From assembly GCF_014202475.1 (NCBI RefSeq), contig NZ_JACHGV010000002.1:186001-250000 (forward strand): a stretch of 64,000 nucleotides of DNA, in the 5' to 3' direction. The notes beneath the pieces were generated by a model. That model worked only from the letters and a program-made list of their open reading frames with translations. It was not told where the DNA came from and made no database searches. Below, piece after piece: positions 29,619-37,824 of this stretch (position 1 is its first letter; each line of letters starts with the position of its first letter). The stretch comes from Streptomyces paradoxus (lineage in GTDB: Bacteria; Actinomycetota; Actinomycetes; Streptomycetales; Streptomycetaceae). The position numbers were made by a program, and so were the translations under genes.

Positions 29619-30980
29619 TTGACCACCACAGCGCCGCGGGAAGCCTCCCGAATACGACGGATCGCGCTCGCCGCGAGGCGGCGGCCCCGGGCGATGCTGT
29701 GGGCCGCCGCCGGCGTGATCACTCTCGGGTTCCTCGTCGCGCTCCAGATCACCGCGCACCACCTCGGCATGCCGGGACCGATCACCACGCAGGCCCGCGA
29801 GGTGATCCACGCCCCCAAGTCCGGGTTCCTGCTGTACGCCAGCATGGCGCTGATGATGGTGGTGCTGACCTGGCGGCAACGGCTCATCGCCCTCGGCACC
29901 GCGATCGGCATCGACCTCGTCTTCCTGCTGGTGCGGTGGGCGACCGGCACCTACCCGGCCGAAGGCCACCCGTTCGGCAACGGCGCGCTGTGGGTGATCC
30001 TGGGCGTCGCCGTCTTCGCCCTCGTCCGCCGCACCGGCGCAGAACGCGTCCTGATGCTGAAGGGCGTCGGGCTCGGCCTGCTGCTGGTGACCGGCCGCAA
30101 GACCGGTGACACCTGGCTGCTGATCACGTCGCAGACCCGCCCGGTCACCCTCGATCCGTACGTCGCCATGGCCGATCACGCGCTGGGCAACCCGTCGTGG
30201 CTGGCGGGCCGGCTCCTCAGGGCGAGCGGCCCGGTCGGCGAGCACGCCCTCGACTACGTCTACGCCCAGCTCGCGGTGGCCGCGGTCTGCGTGGCGCTGT
30301 ACCAGCTGCGCAACGTGGCGGCCGAGCGGCGCTTCCCGCGCCACCATCTGGTGCGCACCTTCCTGCTGATCGGCGTGCTCGGGCCGGCCGTCTACATGAT
30401 CTACCCCGTGGTCGGGCCGGTCTTCGCCTACGGCCCCGAGGGCGGGCACTGGGCGGCGGCCGACCTGTGGCCGAACACCCTGCCGCCGATCACCGCCCCC
30501 TACGAGCTGCCGTTCGACGAGATCACCCCGCGCAACTGCATGCCCAGCCTGCACACGGCCTGGGCCACCACGATCTTCATCCACTCCCGCAAGGGACCGC
30601 GCGCACTGCGCGCCGCCGGCACGTTCTGGCTGATCGCCACCCTCGCCGCGACCCTGGGCTTCGGCTGGCACTACGGCGTGGACCTCGTCGCCGGCGTGGT
30701 GTTCGCGTACACGGTCGAGGCGGCGCTGCGCACGTACGACCGAGGCTGGGACCAGGCGGGCGTCCGGCTGATCGTGTACGGGACGGCCGTCTTCGCGGTG
30801 CTGCTGGCGTCCTACCGCTTCGTGCCGCTGGAGATGGCCGCTTACCCGTGGGTGTCCGGCCCCCTCCTCCTGCTGGCCATGGCCTCGGTGGTCCACGGCT
30901 ACCTGCGCACCACCAGGCTGTGGGAAGCGGAGGCCACACCGGCGCCGCGCCCCGAACCGCAGCCGGAACCGGCGGTCTGA
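29619..30980 (+). CDS. PAP2-superfamily membrane phosphatase/transferase
   Basis: 453 residues from TTG. Polytopic; the PAP2 C-terminal motifs are NCMPSLHTAWATTIF (near 307) and FGWHYGVDLVAGV (near 347), giving His and Asp of the phosphatase site. This variant (PSLH, HYGVD) is shared with inositol phosphorylceramide/inositolphosphotransferase-like enzymes. N-terminal part has additional helices. It may dephosphorylate a polyprenyl diphosphate or transfer a phospho-alcohol; substrate unknown. Sits downstream of a DedA gene. Confidence 0.85.
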   Translation: MTTTAPREASRIRRIALAARRRPRAMLWAAAGVITLGFLVALQITAHHLGMPGPITTQAREVIHAPKSGFLLYASMALMMVVLTWRQRLIALGTAIGIDLVFLLVRWATGTYPAEGHPFGNGALWVILGVAVFALVRRTGAERVLMLKGVGLGLLLVTGRKTGDTWLLITSQTRPVTLDPYVAMADHALGNPSWLAGRLLRASGPVGEHALDYVYAQLAVAAVCVALYQLRNVAAERRFPRHHLVRTFLLIGVLGPAVYMIYPVVGPVFAYGPEGGHWAAADLWPNTLPPITAPYELPFDEITPRNCMPSLHTAWATTIFIHSRKGPRALRAAGTFWLIATLAATLGFGWHYGVDLVAGVVFAYTVEAALRTYDRGWDQAGVRLIVYGTAVFAVLLASYRFVPLEMAAYPWVSGPLLLLAMASVVHGYLRTTRLWEAEATPAPRPEPQPEPAV

Positions 30981-30983
30981 GGC

Positions 30984-31002
30984 CCCGGGCGTCTCGCCCG
31001 GG
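30984..31002. terminator. Bidirectional terminator
   Basis: CCCGGGC (30984-30990), loop GTCTC, GCCCGGG (30996-31002), exactly between the PAP2 stop (30980) and the convergent DUF2277 stop (31003). Confidence 0.65.
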
Positions 31003-31239
31003 TCAGGCCGGGCTCGCCTTCCGCGCCCCGGCCCCGCGGACCTCCAGACCGTCCAGCAACTCGGCCGTGGCCCGTGCGACGGCCTCCACGGCGCGGTCGA
31101 ACACCTCCTGGTTGTGGGCGGCGGGGGCGCGGAATCCCGAAACCTTCCGCACGTACTGCAGGGCGGCAGCGCGCACGTCGGCCTCGGTGGCCTCTTCGGG
31201 CATCGCGGGCGGACGCAGCGTCTTGATACTCCGGCACAT
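31003..31239 (-). CDS. DUF2277 family protein
   Basis: 78 residues. Family pattern MCRSIKTLRPPAMPEEATEADVRAAALQYVRKVSGFRAPAAHN is complete, followed by FDRAVEAVARATAELLDGL. Small cytoplasmic protein conserved in actinobacteria; function unknown. Divergent from the reductase gene at 31342. Confidence 0.93.
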   Translation of the reverse strand: MCRSIKTLRPPAMPEEATEADVRAAALQYVRKVSGFRAPAAHNQEVFDRAVEAVARATAELLDGLEVRGAGARKASPA

Positions 31240-31341
31240 GCCCCCAGTTTCACCCGTCCGGCCCTCCTGCGACAGCCGCGCCTGCCATGATCACTCCGAG
31301 GCGGCCACCATCCCGGGGCCGACCGACGAGAGGAACTCCTC

Positions 31342-32256
31342 GTGGCGAACGAACTCACCGTGGCCGTCCTGGGCCCCGGCGGCGTGGGCGGCCTGCTCGC
31401 CGCCCTGCTCTCCCGCTCCGGCCACCGCGTGATCTGCCTGTCCGGCGCGCGGACCGCCGAGACCCTGCGCACCGGCGGCATCCAGGTCCGCAGCGCCCGC
31501 TTCGGCGACTTCACGGCCCGTGTCGAGGCGGACACCGAGCTGCGGGAGCCGGTCGACGCATGCCTGGTCACCGTCAAAGACACCGCCCTGGACGCCGCCT
31601 CGGCGCGGGTCCCCGCCCCGGTGCTGGGCGACGGTCTGCTCGTGCCGTTCCTGAACGGTGTCGAACACCCGGCGGCCCTGCGCACCCGCTACCGGCCCGA
31701 CCGCGTGGCCCCCGCCGTGATCCGGGTCGAGTCCACCCGGGTCGCGCCGGGCGTCATCGAGCACGGCAGCCCCTTCGCGGAGATCGACCTGACCGGCACG
31801 GACGTGCCCCGGCCGCGTCTCGACGCCCTCGCCGACGCCTTCGCCTCGGCCGGTCCGGCCACCCGGGTCCTCGCGGACGAGACGGCGGCCCTGTGGGCGA
31901 AGATGTCGTTCCTGGCGCCGTTCGCCCTGCTGACCACGCGCTACGGCCTCCCCCTCGGTGACGTCCGCACCCGCCACCGCGACGAGCTGACCGCCCTGGT
32001 GGAGGAGACCGCCGCGATCAGCCACGCGTGCGGCGGCCCGGCGGACCCCGCCCAGGCCCTGGCCCGCTACGACGCCTTCCCGGCGTCCATGAAGTCGTCG
32101 ATGCAGCGCGACGCCGAGGCCGGCCGGCCCCTCGAACTGGACGCCATCGGCGGCGCGTTGCTCCGCGCGGCCGAGCGCCACGGGGTTCCGGCCCCGGTGG
32201 CGGCCCGGGTGGTGCGCGAGCTGGCGGACCGGGCCGGGGGCACGGCCGGGCGCTGA
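31342..32256 (+). CDS. Ketopantoate reductase-family (2-dehydropantoate 2-reductase) oxidoreductase
   Basis: 304 residues from GTG (AGAGGA seven bases upstream). N-terminal NADP fold AVLGPGGVGGLLAALLSRSGH; middle VTVKDTALDAA and FLNGVEHPAAL; C-terminal ApbA_C helical domain with FPASMKSSMQRDAEAGRPLELDAIGGALLRAAERHGVPAP, where K and S are the catalytic/ligand-binding signature. The panB/panC genes are absent nearby, so it may be the pantothenate enzyme or a paralogue acting on another 2-ketoacid. Confidence 0.87.
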   Translation: MANELTVAVLGPGGVGGLLAALLSRSGHRVICLSGARTAETLRTGGIQVRSARFGDFTARVEADTELREPVDACLVTVKDTALDAASARVPAPVLGDGLLVPFLNGVEHPAALRTRYRPDRVAPAVIRVESTRVAPGVIEHGSPFAEIDLTGTDVPRPRLDALADAFASAGPATRVLADETAALWAKMSFLAPFALLTTRYGLPLGDVRTRHRDELTALVEETAAISHACGGPADPAQALARYDAFPASMKSSMQRDAEAGRPLELDAIGGALLRAAERHGVPAPVAARVVRELADRAGGTAGR

Positions 32257-32344
32257 TGCGGCGCCCTTGCGGTGGGCACACCCGTTCGCATGAACCACAG
32301 GAAGGAACTCGCTCAGCAAATTCGAACAGGCGTATCATTGAGCC

Positions 32345-32698
32345 GTGGCTACGACCTATGACTTTCCGAGTGACCTCCTGGCCGGTCAGGAGGAACTCCA
32401 TCAGGTCCGGGCCGAGCTGTCGGCCCTGCTGAAGCGGCTTCCCTGGTCGGTGGAGCCGCTGGACGGCTTCAGCGACGACAACGGCTGGCGCAAGGTGGAA
32501 CGCCCCGCCTCACCCGGCTGGAGCGCCGACGAACAGGCCGAAGTGGAGAAGCTACGGCAGCGGGAGCACGAGCTCGCGGTGTTCGTCAGCACCCACCGCT
32601 ACTGGTCCGAACTCGCCGGCCCCGAGCGGGTGGCGGCCCGCTCGGAGCTGAAGCACGCGCACGAGGTTCCGCCGGAGGACACCGGCGGAACCCCGTGA
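32345..32698 (+). CDS. Conserved small hypothetical protein
   Basis: 117 residues from GTG. Acidic, helical, no membrane segment: LLAGQEELHQVRAELSALLKRLPWSVEPLDGF and WSADEQAEVEKLRQREHELAVFVSTHRYWSEL. I do not recognise a characterised family. High G+C codon bias and lack of overlapping features support it as real. It converges on the DUF305 gene with a 12-base gap. Confidence 0.75.
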   Translation: MATTYDFPSDLLAGQEELHQVRAELSALLKRLPWSVEPLDGFSDDNGWRKVERPASPGWSADEQAEVEKLRQREHELAVFVSTHRYWSELAGPERVAARSELKHAHEVPPEDTGGTP

Positions 32699-32710
32699 CG
32701 CCCGGCGGGA

Positions 32711-33358
32711 TCAGCCCTTGGCGTCCAGCATCCCGTTCATCTCCCGGATCTCGGCCTGCTGGGCGGTGACGATGTCACCGGCCATGGCCTTGGCGGGGCC
32801 GTAGCCGCCCTTGCTCTGCTCGGTCCGGGCCATCTCGACGGCCCCTTCGTGGTGCTCGACCATCAAGCTCAGGAACTGGCGGTCGAAGGCCTTGCCCGTC
32901 AGCTTCTCCAGCGCGGCCATGTCCTCGGCGCCCATCATCCCCGGCATGCCGGAGTGGCCCGACGCGGAGTGGTCCATGCCGCCGCCCGCCGCCTGGGGGA
33001 CGTCCTCGCCCCAGGTCTTCAGCCAGCCGGTCATGGTCCGGATCTCCGGATCCTGCGCCTTCTCGATCCGCCCGGCGAGGTCCTTGACCGCCCCGGAGGA
33101 GGCCCGGTCACCGGCCAGCCGCGCCATCTCCAGCGCCTGCCGGTGATGCGGGATCATGCCCTGCGCGAAGGTGACGTCCTGGGGGTTGTGGGCACCGGTG
33201 GCCGACGGGGTCCCGGTGGGGCCGTGACTTCCGGCCTCACCGTGACCGGCGGCCCGGTCGGCACCGTCACCGCCACAGGCCGCGAGGACGAGCGCCGCGG
33301 CACCCGTCGCCGCCACCAGGGCAGCCCGGCGCGCCAGGGTACGAATGCTGTTGCTCAT
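32711..33358 (-). CDS. DUF305 lipoprotein
   Basis: 215 residues from ATG at 33358 (AGGAG seven bases upstream). Lipobox LVLAACGG, then a His/Met-rich DUF305 ferritin-like four-helix domain with two half repeats: FAQGMIPHHRQALEMARLA and FLSLMVEHHEGAVEMARTE. A Met/His-rich loop (MDHSASGHSGMPGMMG) suggests copper or other metal binding outside the membrane. Forms an operon-like pair with the upstream DUF6153 gene, an association frequent in streptomycetes. Confidence 0.9.
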   Translation of the reverse strand: MSNSIRTLARRAALVAATGAAALVLAACGGDGADRAAGHGEAGSHGPTGTPSATGAHNPQDVTFAQGMIPHHRQALEMARLAGDRASSGAVKDLAGRIEKAQDPEIRTMTGWLKTWGEDVPQAAGGGMDHSASGHSGMPGMMGAEDMAALEKLTGKAFDRQFLSLMVEHHEGAVEMARTEQSKGGYGPAKAMAGDIVTAQQAEIREMNGMLDAKG

Positions 33359-33452
33359 GCGTGAACTCCTGCTTCTGCAAGGAACTGAGGATTCGAACAC
33401 GACGAGGCACCACGCCGTCACCGGTCGCTGCCGGCGGCGTGATGTGTGGTGT

Positions 33453-33860
33453 CTAAATCCGCAGAAGCTGGAGCTCGGCCAGGGAAGGCGGGGCCCGGGC
33501 CCCATCCGTATCCGTGACCGCGTACGCCCGTACGGCGCTCTCCCCCGCGGCCACCGGGACCGGGTCGGGAACCAGCGGGGGCAGCACCGGCCCCGCGCCC
33601 ACGGCACCGGACGCGCAGGTCGCGTCGGCGTGCCGGACGTGCCCGTCACCGCAGTGCAGATAGGGCATGCCGTGAGTCGATGACACGGAAACCGAAGGCG
33701 TTGGGGCCTGGTGCCCCTGCAGCGCATGCGCCGGCCGAGGCAGACCACCCCCGGGCGCCAGCCCGTGCATCCCCAGCAACCCCGCCAACAGCCCCAGCAC
33801 GCACAGCACATGCCACCGCCGCACGGCGGGTCGCTGAGCACGCTGGGTGGGGCTGTTCAC
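33453..33860 (-). CDS. DUF6153 family small membrane/secreted protein
   Basis: 135 residues from GTG at 33860 (an upstream in-frame start at 33893 is possible). Basic N terminus and one hydrophobic segment (HVLCVLGLLAGLLGMHGLAPG), then His/Cys-containing sequence YLHCGDGHVRHADATCASG that could bind metal, and a C-terminal APPSLAELQLLRI. Same strand and 94 bases upstream of the DUF305 gene, so probably co-regulated. Function unknown; the pair hints at copper handling. Confidence 0.75.
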   Translation of the reverse strand: MNSPTQRAQRPAVRRWHVLCVLGLLAGLLGMHGLAPGGGLPRPAHALQGHQAPTPSVSVSSTHGMPYLHCGDGHVRHADATCASGAVGAGPVLPPLVPDPVPVAAGESAVRAYAVTDTDGARAPPSLAELQLLRI

Positions 33861-33899
33861 GTGCTCATCGTAGGGGTGGGCCCTGAGTCCCAACGCAAC

Positions 33900-33929
33900 A
33901 GGCCCCCCAGGAGCGTTCCTGGAGGGCCT
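33900..33929 (-). terminator. Terminator after tRNA-Val
   Basis: AGGCCCCCCAGGA (33900-33912) pairs with TCCTGGAGGGCCT (33917-33929) with a single mismatch in 13 pairs and a 4-base loop. It lies 16 bases 3' of the tRNA on the minus strand. Confidence 0.75.
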
Positions 33930-33945
33930 CTGAAACTCGGCGCTG

Positions 33946-34017
<72 letters not shown>

Positions 34018-34228
34018 GGCTCCCGGGCCACGCGCCCAGGACGAGTCGACAGCCTACATGGCCCGGGGCACAGTCCGGCAAACCCGTATCGCGGGAGCGT
34101 CCAGGGTTCCGCACCTGGGGTTAACCCCACCGTAGATCCGGGAGTGGCCCGGATCCCCCGGCGGGCCCCGGCTCCATACGGTCGTAGAGCGCACCGCAGC
34201 GCCGTCGTCCGTCCAGGGGGAGACCGTC

Positions 34229-35056
34229 ATGACCGCACTCACCGCCACCGCCCGCGCGACCGCCCTCGCCGGTGCCGTCGTCGTGCTCGTCGCCGGTCTC
34301 AGCGCCTGCGGGGCGTCCGCCGGGGACGACACGGACCCCGACCACCGGTCCTTCGGCCTCCAGGGCCGCACCCTCACCGTCGACTCCGACGACTCGGCCC
34401 TGGAGATCGTCGCCTCGGACGAGAACCCGGCGGGCAAGATCGGGGTCACCCGGTGGTTCCAGGGCTCGGTCGCCGTCGGCGAGGAGCCCGAGGTCACCTG
34501 GGCCATGCGGGACGACCGCCTGGTGCTGCGCCTGAAGTGCTCCGGCATCATCGTCGACTGCTCGGCCAAGCACCGCATCGAGGTGCCCCGCGGCATCACC
34601 GTGAAGGTCCAGGACGGCGACGGCACGGTCCACGCCCGGGGCTTCCGCGACCCCCTGAACATCCGCACCGGCGACGGATCCGTCCGGGTCACCGACACCA
34701 CCGGCCCGCTGGAATTGCGCACCGGCGACGGGTCCATCCGCGTCACCGGCACCAGCGGTCCGCTGCGGATGCGCACCAGCGACGGATCCATCCGCGCCGA
34801 CGTCTCCTCCCGCGACGTCCGCGCCCGGACCGGCGACGGCTCGGTCCGCCTCGAACTGGGTGCCGTACCGGATCGCGTCGAGTCCCGCAGCGGCGACGGC
34901 TCCGTGACCATCGCACTGCCCCGGGCCGCCTACCGCGTGACCACCGAGACCGGTGACGGCGGCGTCGACGTGTCCGTGCCCCGCGACGAGAGCAGCCCCC
35001 ATCGGGTGTCCGCCCGCACCGGCGACGGCAGCGTGACGGTGCGAACAGTGAACTGA
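34229..35056 (+). CDS. DUF4097-family beta-repeat lipoprotein
   Basis: 275 residues from ATG. Signal/lipobox LVAGLSACGASAGDD, then a DUF4097-type beta-strand repeat domain in which the unit RTGDGSVRV/T recurs about every 20 residues from 155 to the C terminus (RTGDGSVRVTDT, RTGDGSIRVTGT, RTSDGSIRADV, RTGDGSVRLEL, RSGDGSVTIAL, RTGDGSVTVRTVN), predicting a right-handed beta-helix-like stack. Surface-exposed; function unknown. Upstream of a coiled-coil membrane protein on the same strand, 74 bases apart. Confidence 0.87.
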   Translation: MTALTATARATALAGAVVVLVAGLSACGASAGDDTDPDHRSFGLQGRTLTVDSDDSALEIVASDENPAGKIGVTRWFQGSVAVGEEPEVTWAMRDDRLVLRLKCSGIIVDCSAKHRIEVPRGITVKVQDGDGTVHARGFRDPLNIRTGDGSVRVTDTTGPLELRTGDGSIRVTGTSGPLRMRTSDGSIRADVSSRDVRARTGDGSVRLELGAVPDRVESRSGDGSVTIALPRAAYRVTTETGDGGVDVSVPRDESSPHRVSARTGDGSVTVRTVN

Positions 35057-35130
35057 ACGGCCCGTGTGTTCGTCCTCTACCGGTGGGAGAATGACACCGG
35101 GCAGGGCGGACCACAGCACGGGAGAGGGAT

Positions 35131-36531
35131 GTGACGGCGACACCAGGACAGCCGGACTCGCCGTCGGTGCCGCGCGCACATCGCCCGCGCCGCCGCACCC
35201 CCCGCACCCCCGGGCCGCTCCGCGACACACTCGCCCTGATCGGGCTCCCGCTGCTGGCCGCACTGGCCCTGCCCGCCGCCTTCGCGGGCGGGGGCACCCG
35301 GCGCTGGTTCGGCGGCCGGGCCGAGAACCAGCGGGCCGAGGCCCAGGCCGCGAAGGACGCCGCCGCGGCGGCCTTCTACGAGCTCGACACCGCCCAGCGC
35401 GACCTGCGCATCTCGATCGAGACGATCACCGCTGTCGACGACTCCCCCGCCGCCCGGCGGGCCGTCGCCGACTTCGGCGCCCTGGGCCGGCGGATCGACG
35501 AGGCCAGCCACCGGTACATCAACGCCGTCGACGCCCACGATCTCGACCGCGACGACCTGGAGGCCTCCGCCGCCTCCCGTGCCCGCGGCGAGCTGACCGC
35601 CGCCAAGGAGGAACTCGGCCGGGTCAAGCAGGAGCTCGACCGGTTCACCGACGGCCTCGGCCCCCTCCTCGGCAAGGCGGAGACCCAGCTGGCCCGTCTC
35701 GCCCCCGCGGTCGAACGCGCCCGCCAGGCCCTGCTCGCCGCCTCGAACGCGCTGGACGCCGTACGCGCCGCGGGTCTCCGGGCGGACGACCTCGCCGCCC
35801 GGCTCGCCGCTCTCTCCCCGGAGCTGACCAAACTGAACCAGGGCGCCGGGCAGCACGGCGTGCCGCAGACCCTGGAGCGGGCCGAGCGGGTCACCCGCGA
35901 GGCCGAGGCGGTCCGCGTCGAGGCCGAGCGGCTGCCGGACCGCGCCGCCGAGATCGACCACCGGCTCGTCTCGCTGCGCACCCGCGCCCAAGCCCTCACC
36001 ACCCGCTCCGAGCAGGTGGAGCCGACCCTGAGCGAGCTCCGGCGCCGCTTCACCGCGGCCTGCTGGCAGGACCTGCAGCACGTCCCGGAGGCCGCCGCGG
36101 AGAACGTCCGCCAGGCCGAGGCCCGACTGGCCGAGGCCCGCGCCGCCCGCGGGGAACAGCGCTGGGCCGACGCGACGGCCCTGCTGTCGACCGTACGGGC
36201 CCTGCTGAACAACACCGACGAGGCCGTGTCGGCCGCCGGGGACCGCCTGCACCGCCTGAACGCCGTGCAGAAGGACCCCCAGCAGGAGATCGACCGCACC
36301 CGCTTCGCCATCCGCGACGCCCAGCGCCTCGCCATGGCCGGCCGCAACACCCCCGACCCGCGCCACGCCCGCCCCCTGGACGACGCCGTGGCGCGCCTGG
36401 ACCGTGCCGTCGCCGGCCTCGAAGGCCGCCACCCCGACTACTGGCACTTCCTCATGGAGACGGAAGCGGTCCGCCGGAGCGTGGCCCATGTCGTCTCGGG
36501 GATCCGCGAGGAGCGGGGGGCCGGACACTGA
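35131..36531 (+). CDS. Membrane-anchored coiled-coil protein
   Basis: 466 residues from GTG after GGGAGAGGGAT. Basic N terminus, one hydrophobic segment (LALIGLPLLAALALPAAFAG), then about 390 residues of almost pure Ala/Glu/Arg/Leu helix with heptad pattern (AAKEELGRVKQELDRF, LERAERVTREAEAVRVEAERL, VRQAEARLAEARAARG). No enzymatic motif is seen. Resembles the coiled-coil part of TPM/phage-shock-like proteins but lacks the TPM domain. Structural or scaffold role is inferred. Confidence 0.75.
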   Translation: MTATPGQPDSPSVPRAHRPRRRTPRTPGPLRDTLALIGLPLLAALALPAAFAGGGTRRWFGGRAENQRAEAQAAKDAAAAAFYELDTAQRDLRISIETITAVDDSPAARRAVADFGALGRRIDEASHRYINAVDAHDLDRDDLEASAASRARGELTAAKEELGRVKQELDRFTDGLGPLLGKAETQLARLAPAVERARQALLAASNALDAVRAAGLRADDLAARLAALSPELTKLNQGAGQHGVPQTLERAERVTREAEAVRVEAERLPDRAAEIDHRLVSLRTRAQALTTRSEQVEPTLSELRRRFTAACWQDLQHVPEAAAENVRQAEARLAEARAARGEQRWADATALLSTVRALLNNTDEAVSAAGDRLHRLNAVQKDPQQEIDRTRFAIRDAQRLAMAGRNTPDPRHARPLDDAVARLDRAVAGLEGRHPDYWHFLMETEAVRRSVAHVVSGIREERGAGH

Positions 36532-36550
36532 GCCCGGCCCCCGTCCGGTC

Positions 36551-37717
36551 TCAGGTGCGGTAGGCGTAGTAGTACGCGTTCGGGTACGACGCGACGAGGC
36601 TCGCCACCGACCTGCGCAGGGTGTTGTTGGAGTGGTAGGTCAGGTACGGCACCCCACCGCTCTTGTACGTGACGATCATCGTGTGGTCCTTGGACCCGTC
36701 CTTGTCGAAGTCCACCTGGAGGACGTCGCCGACCTCCAGCTGGTAGACGTTGGCGAGCGGCGTGGTCCGCTTGGAGTTCTGGGCGAACCAGGACCACTCG
36801 TTGACGCCGATGAACGAGTGCGACTGGATGTCGGCGTTGCCGAACCACCTGGTGTAGTCGTACACGTAGCCGGGGACGTGCTTCCAGCCGCCCGCCTTCA
36901 GGGACTGGCTGACGAAGTTGGTGCAGTCGCCGCCGGCGCCGCGGCCGCTGAAGTCCGGGTAGTCCTTGTTGTAGGCGTTCCAGTGCTTCTCGGCGTAGGC
37001 CGCCATGGCCTTGTAGTCGTACGTCGTGCCGGTCTTCGGGGCGGCGGCCGGGTTGCGGGTGGTCGCCGCGCGCGGGGCGTTCGGCATGGTGTCGGCGGCC
37101 GCGGTCGCCTTGACGGGGGCCGGCTTGGAGAGCGTGTTCACCGCGAGACCGCCCTGGTCGGCGTCGCGGATGCCCGTCAGCCGCCAGTCGCCCTGCCGGT
37201 CGGCCGTGAAGGTCAGCTCGTGCCGGGCCTGGAAGCCGGTGGTCTTCGGCGCGTCGCCACGGGTCCGGGCGTAGGTCAGGGTCGTGGTCTCGGTGACCTC
37301 CGCCTTGGCCGTACGGCCCGTCACCCGCGTGGCGTTCAGGGTGACGGTGGTGCCGGCGGCGCGGTACGTCTCGCCGGCCCTGGCCAGCTTCTCCTTGCGC
37401 TGCCCCAGCGCTGACCGGGTGGCGTCCTCGGTGCGGGCGGTGCCGGAGGACAGGGCGACGTCGCCGGAGAAGCCGTCGGTCAGCGGCTTGTCCGCGTCGG
37501 CCCGCCCGTCGACCAGGGCGTTGGTGCGGTCGGTGAAGACCGCGTCGGCCAGCCGCTGGAAGGTGGCCCTGGTCCGCGCGTCCACCGTGGGATCGTCGCT
37601 GACCGCGGCGCCCGCGCTCCAGTTGGGCAGCAGGGCCACTCCGGCGACGACCGAGGTCGCCGCGGCGCCGACTATCGTGACGCGGCGTCGCGTCCCGCTC
37701 AATTTCCGTGATTTCAC
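36551..37717 (-). CDS. Secreted amidase-6 domain protein
   Basis: 388 residues from GTG at 37717. N-terminal signal sequence RRRVTIVGAAATSVVAGVAL, then a 200-residue SnoaL-like or stalk domain, and a C-terminal putative amidase domain (Pfam Amidase_6) with GDCTNFVSQSLKAGGW (nucleophile Cys) and DHTMIVTY (His). Related domains are NlpC/CHAP-like papain-fold hydrolases of cell-wall peptides. Its leader RNA contains a hairpin (CCCCGGC/GCCGGGG, 37735-37757). Next genes on this strand also concern the cell wall. Confidence 0.83.
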   Translation of the reverse strand: MKSRKLSGTRRRVTIVGAAATSVVAGVALLPNWSAGAAVSDDPTVDARTRATFQRLADAVFTDRTNALVDGRADADKPLTDGFSGDVALSSGTARTEDATRSALGQRKEKLARAGETYRAAGTTVTLNATRVTGRTAKAEVTETTTLTYARTRGDAPKTTGFQARHELTFTADRQGDWRLTGIRDADQGGLAVNTLSKPAPVKATAAADTMPNAPRAATTRNPAAAPKTGTTYDYKAMAAYAEKHWNAYNKDYPDFSGRGAGGDCTNFVSQSLKAGGWKHVPGYVYDYTRWFGNADIQSHSFIGVNEWSWFAQNSKRTTPLANVYQLEVGDVLQVDFDKDGSKDHTMIVTYKSGGVPYLTYHSNNTLRRSVASLVASYPNAYYYAYRT

Positions 37718-37734
37718 TGGTGTTTCCCCTCTAG

Positions 37735-37757
37735 CCCCGGCCAAAGGGTTGCCGGGG
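37735..37757 (-). promoter_or_regulatory. Leader hairpin of the amidase gene
   Basis: CCCCGGC (37735-37741) and GCCGGGG (37751-37757) form a 7-bp stem with a 9-base loop, ending 17 bases before the GTG start and next to the AGAGGGG ribosome site. It could affect translation; I cannot match it to a riboswitch class. Confidence 0.35.
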
Positions 37758-37824
37758 TAGGAGATCTTCGCACGGAATGTGTGGCTACTGTGAAGGGTGT
37801 TGCGGCAGTTACTTTGGGACCCGA

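Noticed and set aside
37718..37824. c-di-AMP (ydaO) riboswitch before the secreted amidase
   Set aside because: Only a simple 7-bp hairpin is present; the conserved ydaO blocks are not found and the leader is too short.
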